DNA of 20,934 nucleotides, taken from the NCBI GenBank assembly GCA_003647375.1, contig QMMS01000041.1, positions 1 to 20,934 of the forward strand. Reading direction: 5' to 3'. A program made the translations under genes and the position numbers. This document shows, one piece after another, positions 1-6,196 of this stretch (position 1 is the first letter of the stretch; the number at the start of each line of letters is the position of its first letter). The DNA is from Deltaproteobacteria bacterium (lineage in GTDB: Bacteria > Desulfobacterota > Desulfobacteria > Desulfobacterales > B30-G6). Under the pieces are notes generated by a model. It saw only the letters and a program-made list of their open reading frames with translations. It was not told the origin of the DNA and ran no database searches.

Positions 1-135
1 GATGAGTTTTTCAAGGACAATGGTCTTGGCATCGGATATGCCGTCGGCGATGGTAACCTCAAAATTATTGGCTTCCAACTGTTCCTTGGTTTCGTTAAGT
101 TTTATTTTCCAATACATTTCAACCGGTTGATCCAT
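1..135 (-). CDS. LUD-domain (lactate-utilisation-type) protein, N-terminal part only
   Basis: Only the first 45 codons are inside the window; the gene runs off its left edge. The ATG is well supported by an AGGAGG-type ribosome binding site a few bases upstream (about 138-147). The visible protein begins MDQPVEMYWKIKLNETK and continues with a segment ending in ADGISDAKTIVLEKLI. From memory this resembles the N-terminus of LUD-domain proteins (LutC/YkgG-like, DUF162), where a short helix precedes an alpha/beta core. The family is tied to lactate oxidation in some bacteria, but many sulfate reducers carry stand-alone copies of unknown role. It is the last visible gene of a minus-strand run and lies 33 bp after the HD-domain gene, so co-transcription is likely. 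The assignment rests on a short fragment. Confidence 0.6.
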   Translation of the reverse strand, partial: MDQPVEMYWKIKLNETKEQLEANNFEVTIADGISDAKTIVLEKLI

Positions 136-168
136 GGAGCTCCTCCTGATGGTTTATATTGTTTATAG

Positions 169-936
169 CTAGTTTCTCCTCAGCGGCTGCACAAATTCTT
201 CCCGAATCACCCGATACAACGCTTCACCGATAGCGAGACCGATATCGATGAACTGAGGGCCGTATCGTTGTCCTGCATGGGTCCTGAAGGTCTGCTTGAT
301 TCTTTCGAGGCTTTTCATGCCTTTGGGGTAGTGTGCAATAAATGTTTCCAGGGGTGGATTCAGAAAGGAGACCATCTCCCAGATCGTGTCCGTAAAATTG
401 TCCGGGCCCCATCGAAATTTATCGGCATCGTAGAGGCAGTCCGAAATGAGTTTTCCTTCGGGTGAATCAATCTCGATTTTATTCTTGAAGGCTTCATGAT
501 TCTGTATTGCAAGGCAGATATCCGCCACCTCTTTGGATGACAGGGGGAAATCCTGGAGAAGCTTTTTGGCAAATGCTGCCCCTTTGATGGCGTGATTTTT
601 CTGTTTTCGCCGAATATCGTGAAGAAGTCCCGCGCATTGGACCAAAAGGACGTATCTGGTGATGGTTTGCCTGGAAAGCGGCATTCGTTGCCCTTCAATC
701 AGAACCAGAGAGCCGGCTTCCAGACTGACTTTTACGGCATGCTGTAGACCATGCCCGAAATCGTCTTCGAGGTGTTCGGTGACGATGGTTTTGAGGTCGG
801 AAATGTGCCTGCTTTTCTCCATCAGCTTGCGAGATGAGGCAATGGCGTCGGCTTCTTTCTTATAAAAATCGGGTGTAGGGAAACTGGAGACGATCTGACG
901 GGCTCTGGTCCGAATCCTTGTGTAAATCGTCTCCAT
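169..936 (-). CDS. HD-domain metal-dependent phosphohydrolase-like protein
   Basis: The protein has 255 residues and no signal peptide or membrane segment, so it is probably cytoplasmic. It shows the HD-domain metal-binding pattern in order: H62 and H66 in GHGLQH, the H106-D107 doublet in LLHDIRRK, H115 in KNHAIKGA, H147 in QNHE, and acidic D170/D172 in YDADKF. In the HD superfamily these residues bind divalent metal and catalyse phosphoester hydrolysis on nucleotides or related compounds. The substrate cannot be told from the sequence. The C-terminal third is helical and carries no further domain I recognise. It starts 8 bp after the upstream minus-strand gene stops and has only a weak GAG-type binding site, which suggests translational coupling. 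The HD assignment is firm; the biological role is unknown. Confidence 0.8.
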   Translation of the reverse strand: METIYTRIRTRARQIVSSFPTPDFYKKEADAIASSRKLMEKSRHISDLKTIVTEHLEDDFGHGLQHAVKVSLEAGSLVLIEGQRMPLSRQTITRYVLLVQCAGLLHDIRRKQKNHAIKGAAFAKKLLQDFPLSSKEVADICLAIQNHEAFKNKIEIDSPEGKLISDCLYDADKFRWGPDNFTDTIWEMVSFLNPPLETFIAHYPKGMKSLERIKQTFRTHAGQRYGPQFIDIGLAIGEALYRVIREEFVQPLRRN

Positions 937-944
937 ATCTCAAA

Positions 945-1442
945 TCAGACGTTCTGGTGCAACGACAAGGGAGACCCGCAGACTTTCCATCTGCCGTCTT
1001 CTTTGACGATTTCTATGATTTCATCGAATGGATGGGTTTCACCTATGTGAAACAACTTGGTAATTAATGCGAAAACCGGGTTGATAGCGGTTCTTTTCTT
1101 GGCTGAAATGGAAACGGTTGCTTCTGAATCGCCAAGATACGTGGTGTGCGTCATGACATAGTAGAGCTTGCTTTTGAGGTAGATTTTATCGAATCCGCGA
1201 TCCCTGGCCTGCTTTGTCATGCCATAGATATACTGCGCCACCGTGTCGATATCATCGACTGTTTTGCTGTCTTCGCATAAATAGTTCGCCATGGAGGGGT
1301 CTATTCTTAAATAAGCCTCTGTAAAAGCTACGGCTGTCTTGTAGGGTTTGTTGATACAATCGAGTGGGATCAGCAGTACCTGAACGACAATTCCAATACA
1401 AATCACTACAAGCAGTGGTACATACTTGCTTATATCTGGCAT
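945..1442 (-). CDS. Membrane-anchored hypothetical protein
   Basis: The protein has 165 residues. A single hydrophobic helix spans about residues 8-28, followed by a soluble domain of about 135 residues. The start is supported by GGAGG eight bases upstream. The soluble part has the general look of an NTF2-like or DUF4878-type fold: a helical region (TAVAFTEAYLRID), then beta-rich segments, and a C-terminal EDGRWKVCGSP strand. That fold call is only an impression. C56 and C155 could form a disulfide if the domain faces the periplasm. C29 directly follows the helix but does not sit in a convincing lipobox. It is the first gene of a minus-strand run with the HD and LUD genes and is transcribed away from the tmc operon. 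No function is assigned. Confidence 0.7.
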   Translation of the reverse strand: MPDISKYVPLLVVICIGIVVQVLLIPLDCINKPYKTAVAFTEAYLRIDPSMANYLCEDSKTVDDIDTVAQYIYGMTKQARDRGFDKIYLKSKLYYVMTHTTYLGDSEATVSISAKKRTAINPVFALITKLFHIGETHPFDEIIEIVKEDGRWKVCGSPLSLHQNV

Positions 1443-1496
1443 GGGCCTTTCCTCCTTATAAACATAATAGCCGGAGCATTCCTGAAATGATGTCTT

Positions 1497-1525
1497 CTGA
1501 TAGCATGTAACGTCGTGTTAGACAA
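1497..1525 (-). promoter_or_regulatory. Candidate sigma70-type promoter for the minus-strand hypothetical/HD/LUD run
   Basis: Read on the minus strand, TTGTCT (1520-1525) and TATCAG (1497-1502) are separated by exactly 17 bp. Each hexamer matches its consensus at four of six positions. The start codon at 1442 would lie about 50 bases beyond the -10 element. It fits the divergent arrangement with tmcD, but chance matches of this quality are common. Confidence 0.35.
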
Positions 1526-1611
1526 GGGTTCTTTAGCAGCGAAGTCGCGTCTAATAAAATTGTTCCATGATTTTATTCAGACTTGCTATTTCAGCACATA
1601 TTCTGTACGAA

Positions 1612-1640
1612 TTATCATCGCTTATGTTGAAATTTATAAT
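1612..1640 (+). promoter_or_regulatory. Predicted sigma70-type promoter of the tmc operon
   Basis: TTATCA (1612-1617) and a perfect TATAAT (1635-1640) are separated by 17 bp. Transcription would start near 1647 and give a leader of about 24 bases before tmcD, just long enough to hold its AAGGGGGA ribosome binding site. The position directly upstream of the first operon gene and the consensus -10 make this the best promoter candidate in the window. Confidence 0.55.
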
Positions 1641-1670
1641 GGTCAGCTTAGGTGGGAATAAGGGGGACAT

Positions 1671-2933
1671 ATGATCGACGGCAGGCATTGGGATTGGGAG
1701 ACAGGCCAAAAAAAAATCCCCATGGCAGATTGGCGGGACCGGTTTGGATGGGTTGAAGAACCGTATGCCAGTCAGGATGGCGAAAAGGTGGCCGCTATCG
1801 TCAATACCGGTGAGGAGACTTTCAATGTATGTGTGAACGGTGATACATGGGAAACCGATTTTGACAAGATCTGGCATCTCAGATTCTTATCGGACGGGTG
1901 TTTGGCCGCCCTGGTGTCAGAGCAGGGCGAATGGACCGTAGCCATAGACGGTACTTCTTGGGAAAACATGTTCGGGTATGTATGGAACCCTCTTTACAGC
2001 CGAAACAGTGGCAGTGTAGCCGTGGCAGCCCAACAGGACATGCGCTACTGCATGGTATTGGACGGAAAACCATGGGACGAGACCTATGCCAACATGACCT
2101 ATTTTACCTTGAGCGACTGTGGAACAAAAACCGCCGGCGCCGTCCAGGTTGTGGCTGCCGATTCAGGAGAGATTCATAAATTCAAGCAAGGAACATTTAC
2201 AGCAGCCCTGCAGGGAAAAGCCTGGGATACGACGTTTGTCAATGTCTGGAATCTGACCATCAGCCCGGACGGCGAGCATCTGGCTGCGGAAGTTCGACAA
2301 AGTCTCTATGATTATACCATTGCCGTTGATGGCCTGACTTGGGATCGCACGTATACCTGTGTTTGGGAGCCTGTTTTCCATCCAAAAAAGAATCATGTGG
2401 TGGCTCCGGTTCGTGTGGGAGGGCATTGGATGCTGGCCCAAGATGGTGAACCTTTATGGGACCGGTCTTTTGTTCAACTGTGGCACCAGATGTTCAGTCC
2501 TGACGGCGATCGGATAGCGGCTGTCGTGGCGCCCAAATATGGCCGCTGGACCGTCGCTATTGATGGCTTGCCATGGAAGAGAAGTTTCAGAGATATGGTC
2601 ACCGATGTTGTTTTCAGCCCGAATGGCAAACGGGTGGGAGCATTGGCCAAGGAGGGCCGGAACTGGTATGTGGTTACGGATGGCACTCCCTGGTCCAATA
2701 CCTTTGATATGGCATGGCAGCCGGTTTTCAGCCCCGATGGGGAACATGTGGCCGCGAAGATCGAAAAGAACGGAAAGTTTTCGGTGGCGTTGAATGATCA
2801 ACTGGGTTCCTATATGTGCGATGCAGCCTGGGACCCGGTTTTCAGCCCGGAGGGCGATAAGATACTTCTCAGATTTATCGAAGATGGCACCTATTACCGG
2901 CGAGTTGTACCTGTCGGTGAATTCGCGCGATAA
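1671..2933 (+). CDS. tmcD: Tmc complex subunit D, tryptophan-rich propeller-like protein
   Basis: The protein has 420 residues, no signal peptide and no membrane helix. About 23 tryptophans are spaced through repeats of roughly 40-50 residues. The repeats carry variants of the pattern W-x-x-x-F, then P-x-FSPDGE-x-VAA, then G-x-W-x-VAIDG; FSP[DEN]G occurs at about residues 275, 315, 353 and 391, with a related SPDGE at 198. This is the pattern of a beta-propeller-like fold. TmcD of the type II cytochrome c3 transmembrane complex is known as a tryptophan-rich cytoplasmic subunit. The assignment rests on that feature plus immediate linkage to tmcC, tmcB and tmcA. It has no haem or Fe-S motif, so its role is probably structural or in partner docking. 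It leads the operon here. The start follows AAGGGGGA, and it ends 9 bp before tmcC. Confidence 0.85.
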   Translation: MIDGRHWDWETGQKKIPMADWRDRFGWVEEPYASQDGEKVAAIVNTGEETFNVCVNGDTWETDFDKIWHLRFLSDGCLAALVSEQGEWTVAIDGTSWENMFGYVWNPLYSRNSGSVAVAAQQDMRYCMVLDGKPWDETYANMTYFTLSDCGTKTAGAVQVVAADSGEIHKFKQGTFTAALQGKAWDTTFVNVWNLTISPDGEHLAAEVRQSLYDYTIAVDGLTWDRTYTCVWEPVFHPKKNHVVAPVRVGGHWMLAQDGEPLWDRSFVQLWHQMFSPDGDRIAAVVAPKYGRWTVAIDGLPWKRSFRDMVTDVVFSPNGKRVGALAKEGRNWYVVTDGTPWSNTFDMAWQPVFSPDGEHVAAKIEKNGKFSVALNDQLGSYMCDAAWDPVFSPEGDKILLRFIEDGTYYRRVVPVGEFAR

Positions 2934-2942
2934 GGGGGGATC

Positions 2943-3602
2943 ATGCACGAAATTTATGGATTGTTGACCGGGCCGTTGGCTTGGGCGGCGTTCTTCATTT
3001 TTATCGGCGGCAGTTTCTATCGCCTGGCAGCGATGCTGGTCCTCGTATACAAGAAAGAAAAATTTATTTTTTCCTATATGAGTTGGAAATACAGCTTTCG
3101 CTCTATTTTGCACTGGATTGTTCCATTTGCCACGACTAACTGGAAAAAACACCCGGCTTTGACAATTGTGACATTCGCCTTTCATATCTGTCTTTTCCTG
3201 ACACCTTTTTTTCTCCTGGCGCATGTCATTCTGTGGGATGAAGCCTGGCATCTCAGTTGGTGGTCACTCCCGGATAGCCTTGCCGATATGATGACCCTGG
3301 TGGTCGTGGGAGCCTGTATCTTTTATTTGATTCGAAGAATATCGCTTCCGGAGGTTCGATACGTCACATCTGCTTCAGATTATGTAATTCTGCTCATTGT
3401 TGCAGCGCCGTTTGTGACCGGATTTATCGCCTATCACCAGTGGTTCAACTATCCGTTGTTTCTCAATCTCCATATTCTTTGCGGAGAAATTTTGCTGGCT
3501 GCCATTCCATTTACAAGACTGAGTCACATGATATTTTCCCCGTTTACACGGGCATATATGGGATCGGAATTCGGCGCTGTAAGGCATGCAAAGGATTGGT
3601 AA
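2943..3602 (+). CDS. tmcC: Tmc complex subunit C, integral membrane b-type cytochrome
   Basis: The protein has 219 residues and about five transmembrane helices (near 11-35, 74-97, 115-131, 147-164 and 175-198), in the NarI/DsrM-like manner of quinone- or haem-interacting membrane anchors. Histidines suitable for b-haem ligation lie in or near the helices: H81 and H94 on one side of the sequence, H177 and H195 on the other. Which of them bind haem is inference. The loop between helices 2 and 3 is rich in Trp and His (WDEAWHLSWW). In the Tmc complex this subunit carries electrons between periplasmic TmcA and cytoplasmic TmcB. The start codon follows the GGGGGGA that overlaps the end of tmcD, indicating tight coupling. 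Length and position match the known tmc operons. Confidence 0.9.
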   Translation: MHEIYGLLTGPLAWAAFFIFIGGSFYRLAAMLVLVYKKEKFIFSYMSWKYSFRSILHWIVPFATTNWKKHPALTIVTFAFHICLFLTPFFLLAHVILWDEAWHLSWWSLPDSLADMMTLVVVGACIFYLIRRISLPEVRYVTSASDYVILLIVAAPFVTGFIAYHQWFNYPLFLNLHILCGEILLAAIPFTRLSHMIFSPFTRAYMGSEFGAVRHAKDW

Positions 3603-3638
3603 TATCACAGCCTATAACGACCCTCGGAGACACCCAAT

Positions 3639-4973
3639 ATGACTGAACCTGCTAAGAAGGAAGAATCTAAGGGACTAGACCAGGGAATTGAGGTCGGTGC
3701 GTCCAGCCTCACGGAAGGGAAGATAGAAGAGGTTATCCGGAGCGTCCTTGAGAATGAAACCGGGGCACGTCTCAAGACCTATGTAGACACCTGTATCCAT
3801 TGCGGGTTGTGTTCGGAGGCCTGTCATTACTATTTGTCTCATGACAATGATCCGCGTTATTCTCCTGTGGGAAAGGTCAAACAGACCATGTGGGAGATGC
3901 TCAGAAAAAAAGGAAGGGTGTCACCTGAATTCATCAAAAAAGCCGCTGTTATCTCTCACACGGAATGCAACCTCTGCAAACGGTGTGCAATGTACTGCCC
4001 CTTCGGCATTGATATCGCATACATCATGAGCGTTGTCAGACGGATCATTCATCGACTGGGGGTTACACCCCTGTATATCCAGGATACGGCTCACAGCCAC
4101 GCTGTTACCATGAACCAGATGTGGGTCAAAGGGGATGAATGGCCGGACACACTTCAGTGGCAGGAGGAGGAAGCCCAGGCTGAAATACCCACCCTGCGGA
4201 TTCCCCTCGATAAGGAGGGGGCGGATATCATGTATTCCGTCATTGCACCTGAGCCGAAATTTCAGGCCCAGTTGATATACCAGGCTGCCGTAATTATGGA
4301 TGTGGCCGGTGTCGATTGGACCATGCCTTCCGGTATCGGATGGGACAACAGTGATATGGCCATGTTTACCGGGGACAATGAAATCATGGGACGTATCAAG
4401 CGGACGCACTATGAGGCAGCCTCCCGGCTAAAGGTAAAACGGATTGTCATGGGCGAATGCGGACACGCTTTCCGATCGGTCTATGACATGGGAAACCGGT
4501 GGCTCGGATGGAGAGAGCCACCCATACCCATCGTACATGCCATCGAATTCTATTATGAATTGCTCAAATCAGGCAAAATCAAGATTGCTAAAAAATATGA
4601 CCAGCCCGTCACCCTTCATGACCCCTGCAATGTGGTGAGGGGCGGAGGACTTCATGAAAAGGCCCGGTACGTGATCAGGGCCATTTGTGAGGACTTCGTT
4701 GAGATGCATCCCAACCGGGAGCACAATTACTGTTGCTCCGCCGGGGGCGGAGTGATTAACTGTGGACCACCTTATAAAATGACCCGCGTCCAAGGAAATA
4801 AGGTCAAGGCGGAACAGTTGTTTGCCGCAAAGGCCAAGGGTGCCAAGACCCTGGTTACCCCTTGCCACAATTGTCACAGCGGACTGGAAGATATCGTTCA
4901 TCACTATGAAGTCGGCCTGGATCTCAAATTTATCAGTGATATACTGTACGAGGTCATGGAAAAGCCCATTTAA
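3639..4973 (+). CDS. tmcB: Tmc complex subunit B, HdrD-like iron-sulfur protein
   Basis: The protein has 444 residues and is cytoplasmic. Two complete 4Fe-4S ferredoxin motifs are present: C52, C55, C58, C62 and C110, C113, C116, C120. The C-terminal half contains a CCG domain with C330 in HDPCN, the pair C365-C366 in YCCSAGGG, and C409/C412 in PCHNC. In HdrD and HdrB such domains bind the non-cubane cluster that reduces disulfides. The first CCG-like half is reduced to GECGHAF around C274, as is usual in the TmcB/DsrK/HmcF group. The protein probably exchanges electrons with TmcC and a cytoplasmic acceptor. A GGAG site supports the start, 36 bp after tmcC. Its TAA stop forms the first bases of the tandem repeat block, so the repeat begins exactly where coding ends. 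Confidence 0.92.
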   Translation: MTEPAKKEESKGLDQGIEVGASSLTEGKIEEVIRSVLENETGARLKTYVDTCIHCGLCSEACHYYLSHDNDPRYSPVGKVKQTMWEMLRKKGRVSPEFIKKAAVISHTECNLCKRCAMYCPFGIDIAYIMSVVRRIIHRLGVTPLYIQDTAHSHAVTMNQMWVKGDEWPDTLQWQEEEAQAEIPTLRIPLDKEGADIMYSVIAPEPKFQAQLIYQAAVIMDVAGVDWTMPSGIGWDNSDMAMFTGDNEIMGRIKRTHYEAASRLKVKRIVMGECGHAFRSVYDMGNRWLGWREPPIPIVHAIEFYYELLKSGKIKIAKKYDQPVTLHDPCNVVRGGGLHEKARYVIRAICEDFVEMHPNREHNYCCSAGGGVINCGPPYKMTRVQGNKVKAEQLFAAKAKGAKTLVTPCHNCHSGLEDIVHHYEVGLDLKFISDILYEVMEKPI

Positions 4974-5211
4974 CGAGGCGATCTCGCCGCATCCGCTGCG
5001 TTGCGGAACATTCGCGGTAGCAAGCTACAGCTTCATGGTCCGACGCCTTGCGGCTGCAACAACCTCGCCTCGTTAAACGAGGTAATCTTGTCGCATTCGC
5101 GGTAGCAAGCTACAGCTTCATGGTCCGACGCTTTGCGGCTGCACCAGCCTCGCCCCGTTAAACGAGGCGATCTTGCCGCATCAGTTGTGTTGGGAACCAT
5201 TCGCAGTAGCA
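4971..5211 (+). repeat. Tandem hairpin-rich repeat (about 2.5 units) between tmcB and tmcA
   Basis: Three head-to-tail copies start with AACGAGG at 4972, 5076 and 5161. Unit 1 is 104 bp and unit 2 is 85 bp. The difference is a 19-bp segment in unit 1 (about 4992-5010), bounded by CAT on both sides, which is missing from unit 2. Unit 3 keeps a diverged version of that segment and breaks off after GTAGCA near 5211. Full units begin AACGAGGCGA and end TCGCCTCGTT or a variant, so their ends are inverted repeats, and the junction 5068-5082 is a perfect palindrome (CCTCGTT-A-AACGAGG). Units 1 and 2 both contain GTAGC-AA-GCTAC (5017-5028 and 5102-5113). The RNA should fold strongly. The block occupies most of the 311-bp gap before tmcA. 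It looks like a REP/MITE-type element rather than coding DNA. Confidence 0.85.
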
Positions 5212-5284
5212 CACTTTTTAGCAATAGGTGCCTTTATAATTAGACGTTCCAATTATCATTGCGGAATAGATGAGGAGAAAGAGG

Positions 5285-5668
5285 ATGAGAAAACGTGGCG
5301 TTGGTCTACTGACGGTCCTGTTGCTGACTGTGTTTCTTCTTGTGGCTGCCTACTCTCAGGAGGAAATGGAAACTGTAGACAGCAGCGTATTTCTCAATCC
5401 TGAAAGAGTGGCGTCGGTCTTCAAGCACGAAGCGCACAACGAGGCAGCTGAAATCGATGAATGCAACGAGTGCCATCATGTCTACGAAGATGGCGTCAAG
5501 CTTGAAGACGAATCCTCGGAAGACATGGCGTGTTCTGAGTGCCATGAAATAGACGTATCTGAAGAGCAGCCAGCCTTGATGAAAGCCTTTCATACGAACT
5601 GCAAGGGGTGTCACCTGTCTGAAAAGAAAGGTCCCATCATGTGCGGTGAGTGCCACCGGAAGGAATAG
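5285..5668 (+). CDS. tmcA: Tmc complex subunit A, acidic tetrahaem cytochrome c3
   Basis: The chosen start gives 127 residues; GAGGAG lies seven bases upstream (5272-5277). An in-frame ATG at 5270 would add five residues but lacks a binding site. Residues 1-24 form a signal peptide (Arg/Lys-rich start, hydrophobic core, AAYS). The mature protein has four CXXCH haem sites, at C60, C83, C106 and C120, and exactly four further mature-part histidines, H48, H51, H65 and H103, placed as expected for sixth ligands in cytochrome c3. The mature chain is rich in Asp and Glu, as in type II (acidic) c3. It should accept electrons in the periplasm and pass them to TmcC. It is separated from tmcB by the repeat block. 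A TATAAT at 5235-5240 could mark a secondary promoter, but I see no matching -35. Confidence 0.92.
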   Translation: MRKRGVGLLTVLLLTVFLLVAAYSQEEMETVDSSVFLNPERVASVFKHEAHNEAAEIDECNECHHVYEDGVKLEDESSEDMACSECHEIDVSEEQPALMKAFHTNCKGCHLSEKKGPIMCGECHRKE

Positions 5669-5771
5669 GGAGGCGATCAAATAAAGGGTCTGAGGGTTGG
5701 AGGTTTCGAGGGTAGCTGAAAGCGATGAGTGAGATGGTTAACGTTACAAAGAGGGAAAAGAGGGGCTCACA

Positions 5772-6122
5772 ATGGCAAAAAAAATATTGATCATCGACGA
5801 CGATCCGATTATCGTAAAATATCTCCAGGCCGTTTTCAGTGACAATGGTTATCAAACATGTACGGCATCCAGCAGCATGGAAGGCCTATACGTTGTGAGA
5901 AAAGAAAGACCGGATCTGATCACACTGGATCTTCAAATGCCGGGTGAATGGGGGCCCAGATTTTACCGTAAACTGCGCAAGGAAGAAGAACTTAAAGACA
6001 TACCGGTGATCGTTATCAGCGGGATTGATGGTGATCATGCCGTTCAAAATGCCGTGGCTTTCGTGAGTAAACCGTTCGATCCTGAAAAAATCATCGGGAT
6101 TGTTAAAAATACGATTGGCTAA
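5772..6122 (+). CDS. Single-domain response regulator (CheY/DivK-like) of the tmc operon
   Basis: The protein has 116 residues and consists of one receiver domain with no output domain. All key residues are present: acidic D9-D10-D11, phosphoacceptor D53 in LITLDLQMP, S83 in VIVISG and K100 in VSKPF. It should signal by protein contact rather than DNA binding. No histidine kinase is visible in the window. In Desulfovibrio vulgaris, receiver proteins also lie beside the tmc genes, so the link is probably functional, although the partner is unknown. The gene starts 103 bp after tmcA with a GAGGGG binding site. It ends in the arm of a strong terminator, which marks it as the last gene of the operon. 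DivK is used here only as a comparison, because orthology cannot be shown from sequence alone. Confidence 0.88.
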   Translation: MAKKILIIDDDPIIVKYLQAVFSDNGYQTCTASSSMEGLYVVRKERPDLITLDLQMPGEWGPRFYRKLRKEEELKDIPVIVISGIDGDHAVQNAVAFVSKPFDPEKIIGIVKNTIG

Positions 6123-6166
6123 TAAAGAAATGGCGCCGCACAAAAGTGCGGCGCCATTTCTTTATT
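6121..6166. terminator. Bidirectional rho-independent terminator between the tmc operon and prpE
   Basis: The arms 6121-6141 and 6146-6166 are perfectly complementary over 21 bp around an AAAA loop. The GC-rich core GGCGCCGCAC is flanked by A-rich and T-rich segments on both sides, so it can end transcription in both directions. It lies between the converging response regulator, whose stop overlaps the left arm, and prpE, which stops at 6197. Confidence 0.93.
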
Positions 6167-6196
6167 TGTAATTGAAATTGATTCACCGGGCAGGGC

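Noticed and set aside
1518..1554. TTAGAC/GTCTAA inverted repeat upstream of the tmc promoter as a terminator or operator
   Set aside because: The arms are only 6 bp with a 25-base loop, which is within chance expectation. One arm overlaps the candidate minus-strand promoter.
2454..3251. A long minus-strand open frame (265 codons) opposite tmcD and tmcC
   Set aside because: It overlaps two well-supported genes on the other strand, has no family features, and its composition looks like an antisense reading of the tryptophan-rich repeats.
4972..5211. The three repeat units as a CRISPR array
   Set aside because: The units differ in length, are nearly identical throughout and contain no unique spacers. 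No cas gene is present.
5033..5224. A minus-strand open frame of 63 codons across the tmc repeat block
   Set aside because: It is read through a tandem hairpin repeat, has no ribosome binding site and encodes repeat-derived residues. The frame is open only because the repeat is GC-rich.
5235..5240. TATAAT upstream of tmcA as an independent promoter
   Set aside because: The -10 is perfect, but no acceptable -35 lies 15-18 bp upstream and there is no extended -10 TG. It is noted in the tmcA entry but not listed as a promoter.
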